A stretch of DNA of 41,701 bases. Source: Gammaproteobacteria bacterium. GTDB taxonomy: Bacteria > Pseudomonadota > Gammaproteobacteria > Methylococcales > Methylomonadaceae. The first letter of the stretch is position 1, and every line of letters starts with the position of its first letter. The position numbers and the translations under genes were made by a program. The stretch covers positions 1 through 41,701 of the forward strand of contig JAJRUF010000097.1 of the NCBI GenBank assembly GCA_024277935.1, read 5' to 3'. The notes under the pieces were generated by a model, which did not search any database, had not been told where the DNA came from, and worked only from the letters and a program-made list of their open reading frames with translations. Of the stretch, positions 16,630 through 23,447 are shown piece after piece.

Positions 16630-17179
16630 CTTGAGCCTTCTTTAAATAAGATAACAAAGTCATTAACACCCCCTGTTTATTCTGCATAATCTCAAGATTG
16701 CTAAAACGTATCACCTTAAAGCCTTTGGCGGTTAGAAATGCGCTACGCGCCGTATCATAATTTTTTCCTTCTACTGTGTAATGGCTTTCACCATCCAGTT
16801 CAACAATCAGCGAATGTTCAGCGCAATAAAAATCAACAATATAGTGACCAATACCATGTTGACGGCGAAATTTGCAGCCTAATTGTTTGCCGCGTACCCA
16901 AGACCAAAAGCGTTTTTCAGGTTCTGTTGGGTTTTTGCGGTTGTGTCGGCGGTTGTTGATTTGTGGTTTTAGGTTGTGGAGCCTGGTTTTATTTAACCCC
17001 CTCCCAGCCTCCCCCTTGTCAGGGGGAGGAGCTAATGTATTAGCCTCAACTGCTTTTTCTTTAACTCTGTTCCCCTTTACAGTGTGAGGAGTTAAGAGCG
17101 GTGTTGTATTAGCATCTACGGGTTCTTCTTTAGCTCCCTCCCCTGATAAGGGGAGGGTTGGGGTGGGGTTGCTCTTCAC
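16619..17179 (-). CDS. DUF559 (Vsr-like) endonuclease with a repeat-derived N-terminus
   Basis: 186 residues from a GTG at 17179 that overlaps the hsdS stop (GTGA). The conserved DUF559 domain occupies residues 76-183: NRKNPTEPEKRFW with E87, GCKFRRQHGIGHYIVDFYC with D116, LIVELDGESHY with E127 and D129, and GFKVIRFSN. This is a PD-(D/E)xK-type fold related to Vsr mismatch nicking enzymes. The first 62 residues are Pro/Gly/Lys-rich (PTPTLPLSGEG, LAPPPDKGEAGRG) and are the translation of an interspersed palindromic repeat (see 16995-17036 and 17131-17170). They are unlikely to be part of the ancestral protein. Confidence 0.88.
   Translation of the reverse strand: MKSNPTPTLPLSGEGAKEEPVDANTTPLLTPHTVKGNRVKEKAVEANTLAPPPDKGEAGRGLNKTRLHNLKPQINNRRHNRKNPTEPEKRFWSWVRGKQLGCKFRRQHGIGHYIVDFYCAEHSLIVELDGESHYTVEGKNYDTARSAFLTAKGFKVIRFSNLEIMQNKQGVLMTLLSYLKKAQDER
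16995..17036. repeat. Palindromic repeat copy 1 within the DUF559 gene
   Basis: A GC-rich unit in an AT-rich gene. It starts AACCCCCTCCCAGCC and carries a hairpin CCTCCCCC/GGGGGAGG (17008-17015 with 17022-17029), ending AGCTAAT. It is the inverted counterpart of the unit at 17131-17170. Both are in frame with the DUF559 ORF. Confidence 0.75.
17131..17170. repeat. Palindromic repeat copy 2 within the DUF559 gene
   Basis: Inverted relative to copy 1: starts TAGCTCCCTCCCCT, with a hairpin CCCTCCCCT/AGGGGAGGG (17136-17144 with 17149-17157) around GATA, and ends GGGTGGGGTT. The pair brackets about 95 bases that contain a third, much eroded stem (TTAACTC/GAGTTAA). This looks like a composite MITE. 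Confidence 0.75.
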
Positions 17180-18246
17180 AGTTTGACTCGTCGTTTACCA
17201 GTTAACAGCTGCTGCATCAGGGCTTTTTTCTCTTGTTTTAGATGGGTGAGTTTTTGTTGTAGGGTGTCTATTTCTTGGTCGGCAGAGGAGAGGACTGAGG
17301 CGATTTTTTGTTGTTCAGAGGCAGATGTAGGGCAAAGTAGCTTTAATTTCTTTGAGCCTTGTATATCTAGATGAAGAACCGTTGACCCACTTGCTCTAGC
17401 ACGCATGAAATTACGATAACAAGGAAGCTTTAATATATAGTATAGGAACTTATCATCTACTATGCTTACTAAATATTTAATTCCTGTAGAGCTATAACCA
17501 CCGCCTCTTTGTATGCTTTTTAGAGTTAGAAAACCTTGGTTTGTTTTCTCTTCTGAATATTCGCTTGATTTATAGGTATAGCCTTTTTGATATTCAGCAA
17601 TTTTTCCAAGTGCTAATTCTTCCCACTCCCCTTCAAACCCCGCAAAGCGTTTTTTGCCTGTGAGCAATTGCTGCATCAGGGCTTTTTTCTGCTGTTGGCT
17701 GTTGGTTATCAGAGCTTCAGTGGCACTAATCGCTTTATCCCATGTGCTAAGGATTTGAGCGATTTTGCGTTGTTCTGGGAGTGGTGGAATGGGAACCTGA
17801 ATTGATTTAACAATCCCCCCGCTAAGATTTTCTTGTCCACCACTATTGCTTAAATCTCTTATATTTTTATACTGACTTTTTAAATATTGAAAATAAAAAT
17901 CTAAATTACATTCCTTTTTCAGAATAATTGCAGCACAAGCTTGGTTAGTTGCTGCTTCTATACCAAGCTTAGCAACTTTACCTCGTGTTTTGCCTTGTCC
18001 ATACATAGCCATTAGAATGGTATCTATAGGAAATAATTTTGCAGATGAATTATTTAAACCTTCATCTGTAATTTTTTGAACTGAATCTACAATGATGCCG
18101 AAATCAACTTCTGCTGTTGTGACCCAAGGTATAGAACCATTCCAGTAAATGACTTTTTTACGACTAGGTGTCCCACCTGACGAAACGGTAGCAATTTCAC
18201 CTATTGTTTTTCTTGCCCAGCCAGTAGGTAAAATAATTTTACTCAC
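17176..18246 (-). CDS. hsdS: Type I specificity subunit HsdS, shortened second TRD
   Basis: 356 residues with two target-recognition domains (TRDs) separated by conserved helical repeats. TRD1 (1-165) is complete: GWARKTIGEIATVSSGGTPSR, IPWVTTAEVDFG and IPPLPEQRKIAQILSTWD. The central repeat ends KKALMQQLLTGKKRF and is matched by KKALMQQLLTGKRR at the C-terminus, the pseudo-dyad expected for HsdS. TRD2 runs from LALGKIAEYQKGYTY but jumps from GGGYSSTGIKYL straight to VDDKFLYYILK. Roughly 50-60 residues present in typical TRDs seem absent, matching the short overall length (usual 400-460). It overlaps the DinD gene by eight bases and DUF559 by four. Confidence 0.92.
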   Translation of the reverse strand: MSKIILPTGWARKTIGEIATVSSGGTPSRKKVIYWNGSIPWVTTAEVDFGIIVDSVQKITDEGLNNSSAKLFPIDTILMAMYGQGKTRGKVAKLGIEAATNQACAAIILKKECNLDFYFQYLKSQYKNIRDLSNSGGQENLSGGIVKSIQVPIPPLPEQRKIAQILSTWDKAISATEALITNSQQQKKALMQQLLTGKKRFAGFEGEWEELALGKIAEYQKGYTYKSSEYSEEKTNQGFLTLKSIQRGGGYSSTGIKYLVSIVDDKFLYYILKLPCYRNFMRARASGSTVLHLDIQGSKKLKLLCPTSASEQQKIASVLSSADQEIDTLQQKLTHLKQEKKALMQQLLTGKRRVKL

Positions 18247-19069
18247 CTTTTTTCACTTTCTTTTGTGCGCGTTCTAATTGTTTAATGCCTTTACCTGGCA
18301 CTGGCAAATCCTCAGGCATGGTACCGCCTAATTCTTGAATAGTTTGGCGTACTTTTTTTCCAACCTCATGATGAGTTTGATTAGCTTGACGTTTTATTTT
18401 TACCTCATCACGCTTTAATTTTTCTTCAGTTTGAGTCGCCCTAAATAAGTTAGCAGCAAGTTCTGTACTGCCCATATGGTCTAAAATTTTATGGCTTTTT
18501 TTAAGTTCTTTTCGCTGGTGTATTGCTTTATTATCCAGTCCACCATATAAACCTTTGTAACCATGATTTTGGAATATGGCATAATCTAAGCTTGTTTCAA
18601 CACCTGCATCTTTGGCAGCGGCTGCAAGCTGTTTGTTATGGGTTGCCAGTTCGTTTCTTAACATTAACCTTTTTTGGTCTTCGGATAGTTGTTGAAACCC
18701 CGTATCATCCTCTAGTTCTTTTCTTCGTGTTTGAATGGCAAAATAAGTTTGTCCATTAGCAATAATCGGTTTTGAAGCATCAGCATTTTGTACAATGAGA
18801 TAACAGGCATAACGAGAAAGCTTGTAATCTTTGGTTTTTCTTTGAGCACCAGAACCAATTTCGACCATTTTTCCCACTTGGGAAAAATGGTGGCTTTCTG
18901 ACTGTTCTGAATTTATAGCAGCAATAATTGCTTTTTGAATAACACGTTCAAATTTATCCCAAGTGGCATAGCCAAGTACCTGTTGTAAATCTCTGGCATA
19001 CCAAAATTCATTACCATTATTATCAATATTTTTTATATCTTCAAAGGATTGATTTGTTTTTTTATTCAT
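18239..19069 (-). CDS. dinD: DinD-like BRO-domain protein
   Basis: 276 residues. The N-terminal half is a BRO-type DNA-binding domain: FWYARDLQQVLGYATWDKFERVI at 22-44, with KLSRYACYLIVQNADASKP next. The C-terminal half is charged and helical, with the family segments YAIFQNHGYKGLYGGLDN and MGSTELAANLFRATQTEEKL. This matches E. coli DinD, an SOS-induced protein reported to inhibit RecA filaments. Here it is embedded between hsdM and hsdS with eight-base overlaps on each side and no room for its own LexA-controlled promoter, so it is expressed with the restriction operon. A role in limiting recombination at cleaved DNA is plausible but unproven. Confidence 0.88.
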   Translation of the reverse strand: MNKKTNQSFEDIKNIDNNGNEFWYARDLQQVLGYATWDKFERVIQKAIIAAINSEQSESHHFSQVGKMVEIGSGAQRKTKDYKLSRYACYLIVQNADASKPIIANGQTYFAIQTRRKELEDDTGFQQLSEDQKRLMLRNELATHNKQLAAAAKDAGVETSLDYAIFQNHGYKGLYGGLDNKAIHQRKELKKSHKILDHMGSTELAANLFRATQTEEKLKRDEVKIKRQANQTHHEVGKKVRQTIQELGGTMPEDLPVPGKGIKQLERAQKKVKKGE

Positions 19070-20579
19070 AACCCAGCTCCTCCAAATATCCCGCCATTTC
19101 CATTTCCAATTCAGTTAATTGCTTTTGTAAGTCCAATCGTTCGGTACGTATCGCCATTAAATCCAGTTCTTCCTCTTCTTCAAATGTATCGACATAACGT
19201 GGAATATTCAGGTTGTAGTCATTTTCTGCAATCTCTTCTAGGTTGGCAAGATAGGCATATTTATCAATGCTTCCCCGTGCTTTATAGGTTGCAATAATTT
19301 TTTCAATATTTTCTGAACTTAAAATGTTTTGATTTTTACCTGAATTAAACGCACGGCTGGCATCAATAAATAATACTTTATTATCTTGCTTATGCTTTTT
19401 GAAGATTAAAATAGCGGCAGGAATCCCCGTCCCAAAAAACAGTTTTTCAGGTAAGCCAATCACTGTATCCAAAAGGTTTTCTTCAATCAATTGTTTACGA
19501 ATTTTACCTTCTGACGAACCTCGAAATAACACACCATGAGGCACAACCACCCCCATACGTCCTGTATCGGGTTTTAGGGTTTCTATCATGTGACTGATCA
19601 AGGCATAATCGCCTTTGGTTTTTGGCGGTACACCGCGACGAAAACGTCCATAGTGGTCGTTTGCAGCATCTTCATGTCCCCACTTATCTAAGGAAAATGG
19701 CGGATTGGCGGTGACAATATCAAAATGTAATAAGCCGTTACCGCTGGCATCTTTTAACAGCGGGTTTCTGATCGTATCGCCCCATTCAATACGGTGATTA
19801 TCTTCACCATGTAGAAACATATTCATTTTGGCTAATGACCAAGTAGAACCAATAGACTCCTGCCCAAATAACGCATATTTCTTAGAGCCATTAAAGTTTT
19901 GGCGTACCATGCGTCCACACTTCATTAATAAAGAACCTGACCCACAGGCGGGGTCACAAATTTCATCGCCTTCTTGTGGATCCAATAGTGTGGCTAATAA
20001 ATCAGAGACTTCGGGCGGGGTATAAAACTCGCCTGCTGTTCGACCACTACCAGCGGCAAAGTGTTTAATTAAGTATTCATAGGCGTTACCAATTACATCT
20101 AAAGAACCCACACGACTAGGGCGAAGGTTTAATATATCTTTAGCAAAGTCTTCTAATAGATGACGTAATAAATCGTTTTTTTGTTTTTCTTGGCCAATGT
20201 TATTGGTATTAAAACTAATATCCTGAAACACATTTTTAAGTTTAGAGCCGTTGGCTTCTTCAATGGCATGTAATGCTACATCTATGCGTTCTCCATTACC
20301 TGCTTCATGGCGTTTTTCATACAAATCCCAAAAACTAGCACCATCAGGTAATACAAAACGTTGTTTAGCCATCATAGCCTTAATTAAATCAGGCTCATTA
20401 CCATATTGTTCAACCAGTTTGTCGTGATCATCTTTATAGACATCTGAGATGTATTTTAAGAACAACATGGTCAATATAAAGTCTTTATATAAATCAGGAC
20501 TGATCGTACCGCGAAAGGTGTCGCAGGCATTCCATACGGCTTTGTTTATATCATCTTGGTTGATTGGACTATTTGGCAT
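19062..20579 (-). CDS. hsdM: Type I DNA N6-adenine methyltransferase HsdM
   Basis: 505 residues. The N-terminal helical domain has the HsdM signature FILTMLFLKYISDVY. The methylase core has GRTAGEFYTPPEVSDLLA, SAM motif I CDPACGSGSLLMK (about 212-224) and catalytic motif IV ANPPFS (about 290), the Asn-Pro-Pro-Phe form for N6-adenine. It ends with a coiled region (MAIRTERLDLQKQLTELE) that binds HsdS. No lesion was seen, so methylation should be possible even if restriction is lost. It begins 25 bases after the half-HsdS stop. Confidence 0.96.
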   Translation of the reverse strand: MPNSPINQDDINKAVWNACDTFRGTISPDLYKDFILTMLFLKYISDVYKDDHDKLVEQYGNEPDLIKAMMAKQRFVLPDGASFWDLYEKRHEAGNGERIDVALHAIEEANGSKLKNVFQDISFNTNNIGQEKQKNDLLRHLLEDFAKDILNLRPSRVGSLDVIGNAYEYLIKHFAAGSGRTAGEFYTPPEVSDLLATLLDPQEGDEICDPACGSGSLLMKCGRMVRQNFNGSKKYALFGQESIGSTWSLAKMNMFLHGEDNHRIEWGDTIRNPLLKDASGNGLLHFDIVTANPPFSLDKWGHEDAANDHYGRFRRGVPPKTKGDYALISHMIETLKPDTGRMGVVVPHGVLFRGSSEGKIRKQLIEENLLDTVIGLPEKLFFGTGIPAAILIFKKHKQDNKVLFIDASRAFNSGKNQNILSSENIEKIIATYKARGSIDKYAYLANLEEIAENDYNLNIPRYVDTFEEEEELDLMAIRTERLDLQKQLTELEMEMAGYLEELGYE

Positions 20580-20604
20580 ACGGTATCTCTAGTTTAATAT
20601 CTGT

Positions 20605-21216
20605 CTAAGTTTGATTGCTGAGTATGTCATTTGCAACGGCATTAATTTGCAGTTGCCTAATATTTATCAGTTGCTTTAATACTTTTTGTTCGTTTATAGC
20701 GGCACGATGTAATGCCACTATGCGATGTTGTGTTTCTATAGGAGGCAAGGTAATAGGTGTATCTTCCAAAACTTTTCGACGAATACTAACGTATAAACTA
20801 CCTTCTGCACTGTTTTTAAAGTACCTTTGCGCGGATAACTGGTTGAGTTGCCAGCTAATAAATTCAGGTAATATAGTGCCAAAACTTTTATCTATCTCTG
20901 TCGGGCATATCTGAATAATAAAAAAATAAGGTGAGCAAACTGTATGTTTAGGTATGTGTTGAACATAAGTTGAAAAATGCTTTGCTCCTTTTGCAACGAA
21001 CAAAATATCTCCTTCTTGCAAATAGTTAGGTTGTTTGCGACCTGATAATTCTGTCGTTATGAGTGAATGAAGGTTGATCTCACCAAACTCATCAACATCT
21101 CTAACCTGTATCACATGCGTTTCAGCATCTTGTACTTGCTGAATTGTGCCACGAAATGGATGACCTGAACTGATTCTAGCTATATTAGAAAGTTTTGTTT
21201 TTATTGGCTTATCCAT
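20605..21216 (-). CDS. Half-size HsdS-like protein (single TRD)
   Basis: 203 residues, the first gene of the restriction operon. It contains one target-recognition domain: KLSNIARISSGHPFRG, VIQVRDVDEFGEIN, YLQEGDILFVAKG, SAEGSLYVSIRRKVLEDTPITLPPIETQHRIV, then one helical arm ending in VLKQLINIRQLQ. This is the architecture of one half of an HsdS. Because a two-TRD HsdS is present downstream, this protein is either a second specificity module that could dimerise or pair with HsdM, or a regulator. It has no visible lesion. Confidence 0.85.
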   Translation of the reverse strand: MDKPIKTKLSNIARISSGHPFRGTIQQVQDAETHVIQVRDVDEFGEINLHSLITTELSGRKQPNYLQEGDILFVAKGAKHFSTYVQHIPKHTVCSPYFFIIQICPTEIDKSFGTILPEFISWQLNQLSAQRYFKNSAEGSLYVSIRRKVLEDTPITLPPIETQHRIVALHRAAINEQKVLKQLINIRQLQINAVANDILSNQT

Positions 21217-21299
21217 ATGTATAGCTAATCATTATCGGCTTTATTGAAATGGTGTTTCGTGTACAAACAGCTAAGTGTTGTGTGTTTTTTAGTTTTGCT

Positions 21300-21329
21300 T
21301 ATATTGAAGCAAGAGATGATTATTGTCAA
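21300..21329 (-). promoter_or_regulatory. Candidate promoter of the restriction operon
   Basis: On the minus strand TTGACA (21329-21324) is a perfect -35. An 18-base spacer leads to AATATA, a poor -10. It lies about 85 bases upstream of the half-HsdS start. Suggestive only. Confidence 0.35.
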
Positions 21330-21481
21330 ATTATTTTGCGGTAATTAAATAATGTACTTGTAAGATTGGGTGTTTTTACTTTAAAATAGCTATTTAAGGA
21401 AGAGGTGGAAAATTTGGGTCTATGAAGAAATGAGTGGGTAAACCCTGTAAAATAATTCAATTTTCACTACCATCCCCTCCA

Positions 21482-21750
21482 ATGAATAGAACTGAAATAT
21501 TTACACTTGCATTAGGCTTAAAAGAACCTTGGTTTATTTATAACGTTGAAATACTAACAAATGATAATTCAGTCAAAGAGCTACATATTCATTTTGGTTT
21601 TACCCGTGGTAGTAAGTTTGAAGATGAAAAGGGTGAAAGCTGTCCTGTTCACGATACTCAAGATAAAACATGGCGACACCTGAATTTTTTTGAACACACC
21701 TGTCTTCTTCATTGCTCAGTTCCTCGTATTCGTACAAGTGAAGGTAAAGT
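21482..21750 (+). pseudogene. ISL3-family transposase, N-terminal remnant
   Basis: The frame starting MNRTEIFTLALGLKEPWF reads through HFGFTRGSKFEDEKGESCPVHD and TWRHLNFFEHTCLLHCSVPRI. This is the zinc-binding N-terminus of ISL3 transposases (a CPVHD-type Cys pair and LHCxVPRI). It ends abruptly at about 21750, where IS66-derived sequence on the other strand begins; the DDE catalytic part is missing. GGGTCTATGAAGAAATGAGT at 21416 may be the left terminal repeat, so the remnant could span 21416-21750. Confidence 0.75.
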
Positions 21751-22075
21751 CCGTTTAATCTGGCGTTCAGCCGCATTATTATCAATCTATATGTTTCCGT
21801 CCTCAATATATCGAGTCAGGCTATCCCATTGGTTAATCGTATAGCGAATGGCTTTACCTGTTGCGCTGTCCTTTGCGGTCTCGGTAAGGTTATCATCACA
21901 CCACTGCTTTAACTCTTCCAGTAAAGGTTTACTTTTTTCCTGACGCAATAAATAACGCTGCTCAATGCTCAGGTCTTTGAATTTTTTTTCAAGTGCATAC
22001 AGTCAAGAAAACTGATATAAGGCCGTTTGTGCCATGCCCATTTTATTTTTCCGACTCTCTTTGGGCAGTGCTTTC
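21751..22075 (-). pseudogene. IS66-family transposase (TnpC), C-terminal remnant
   Basis: The minus-strand translation reads KMGMAQTALYQFS*LYALEKK, then DLSIEQRYLLRQEKSKPLLEE, SATGKAIRYTINQWDSL and YIEDGNI*IDNNAAERQIKR. These are the family segments LYxIEK, RxxxRQexs and the hallmark IDNNxAER. Two in-frame stops (TGA before LYALEKK and TAG before IDNNAAER) and truncation at both ends show it is dead. It abuts the ISL3 fragment, so one element inserted into or recombined with the other. Confidence 0.8.
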
Positions 22076-22298
22076 CGGAGAAACACCTAAAAAGTTGAAC
22101 GCAAAAATTTAAATTTTAGAACATGGGTCAAACGATTAACACGTCGAACAATCTGCTTTTCTAAGCTAGAAAAATGCATGATATTGTGATTGGTCTGTTA
22201 ATAAATAAGGTGGAATTTGGCAGGGATATTCATGCAAAAACACAGATTTAACCCACTACCGTAATTTTATCTTGCTTAACACAATCCATGACAGCAGC
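22076..22298. other. Gap at the far end of the island
   Basis: No gene recognised. A 30-codon minus-strand frame (starting MHFSSLEKQIVRRVNRL) has no family match I recognise. I looked here for a duplicated tRNA-Ser 3' end that would mark the right attachment site and found none. Confidence 0.4.
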
Positions 22299-22901
22299 TT
22301 ACCTGCTTTCGGTCATTGTGGTTTTTTTATTGAGATTTTTAGTTTGAAAAAAACTAGAAAAATCACTAGCCTTACTTTCAGGGATTTTAATTGTTAGCGT
22401 TACTTTTTCAGAGAAATCTTGGTTAACAATAAGACCATCAAAAATCTTTAACTGATATTCAAAATTTTGCATTTGATTGTAATCAATAGTGAATGACTTA
22501 ACAGTATATTCAATATATTTACATAAAGTGCTGGCTTCTATAACTTTTTTAGCTGCATTACTGTAGGCACGAGTCAAACCACCGGCTCCGAGCTTAATAC
22601 CACCAAAATAGCGGACCACCACGCATATTAGGTTGATTAAATTTTTACCCGCTAAGTGTTGAAAGATTGGTTTTCCTGCTGTACCCCTAGGCTCTCCCGC
22701 ATCGTGAAATCGGGTAACTATCCCTTTAAGTGTTTTTACTCTATATGCAAAGACGAGGTGTGAGGCATCTGGGTATTGCTGCTGAAGCTGGGTTAGGTGT
22801 TGAAGGGCTTCACTTTCTGTTGGACAGGGAATAAGAATACCAATAAACCGAGATTTTTTAATGGTATCTTCAGTTTGGGTGGTTTTATTAACACAGTACA
22901 T
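22299..22901 (-). CDS. yigZ: YigZ / IMPACT (UPF0029) family protein
   Basis: 200 residues. The N-terminal UPF0029 domain is clear: KKSRFIGILIPCPTESEA, DASHLVFAYRV, FHDAGEPRGTAGKPIFQHL and VVRYFGGIKLGAGGLTRAYSNAA. The C-terminal ferredoxin-like half is less conserved. Bacterial YigZ is structurally like the translation factor EF-G domain IV and eukaryotic IMPACT; its molecular task is unsettled. It begins six bases after the stop of the membrane-protein gene, so it is the last gene of the dynamin-like operon. A variable tail (NKKTTMTESR) ends the protein. Confidence 0.93.
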   Translation of the reverse strand: MYCVNKTTQTEDTIKKSRFIGILIPCPTESEALQHLTQLQQQYPDASHLVFAYRVKTLKGIVTRFHDAGEPRGTAGKPIFQHLAGKNLINLICVVVRYFGGIKLGAGGLTRAYSNAAKKVIEASTLCKYIEYTVKSFTIDYNQMQNFEYQLKIFDGLIVNQDFSEKVTLTIKIPESKASDFSSFFQTKNLNKKTTMTESR

Positions 22902-22907
22902 ACTGTA

Positions 22908-23405
22908 TTAAAAAAGTAAAAGGGTGACTCCATAGGCTCCAAAATACGTCATCAAAAAATAGAAGAAAGAAATGGTTAAACTGGCGGCTGTATTGATAGA
23001 TAAAACACTTTTTATAATAAAAGTTATCAGGATAAAATCCCAAATTGTAAGCAGTGCAAAGAGATAATAGCTATAAATACTATCACTAACGGTTAGCCAA
23101 ATAACGACAGGCACTCCAAAAAAAGCAACTACATTTTCAGCAAATAACACTGTAGTTGCAATTTGTATGTATAAATGAATGCTTTTGTTAAGAAATAAAA
23201 TAAGTGCAACAAAAGCTAAGGTTAAACTTGTTTCTATGACCACCTCGACAAAAGCTTCGGTAGGGTCAATCATATTGGCTTGAATAAATAATTCAACAAT
23301 AAAGTAAAACCATAAATTCTGTTTAAAGAACTGAATGGACTTTGGTAAGTCAAGAGGATTTATTTTTAACCAGCAAACTGGTAAATACAATTTGAAAACA
23401 TTCAT
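22908..23405 (-). CDS. Multi-pass membrane protein, unknown
   Basis: 165 residues, strongly hydrophobic. Likely spans are near residues 30-45, 58-73, 83-104, 112-133 and 138-162. It has Cys near the N-terminus (PVCWLKINPL) but no recognisable enzymatic motif. Topology and the early PLDLPKSIQFF segment resemble Yip1-like small membrane proteins, but I do not assign it. It lies 42 bases after the dynamin-like gene and six before yigZ, so co-expression with a membrane-anchored GTPase is likely. Confidence 0.75.
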   Translation of the reverse strand: MNVFKLYLPVCWLKINPLDLPKSIQFFKQNLWFYFIVELFIQANMIDPTEAFVEVVIETSLTLAFVALILFLNKSIHLYIQIATTVLFAENVVAFFGVPVVIWLTVSDSIYSYYLFALLTIWDFILITFIIKSVLSINTAASLTISFFYFLMTYFGAYGVTLLLF

Positions 23406-23447
23406 AATTGCTTAATTTTTATTATTATAGGTTTTAAACCAAATTTT

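Noticed and set aside
22076-22298. Right attachment site of the island
   Set aside because: No duplicate of the tRNA-Ser 3' end or of the 12-base direct repeats was found here.
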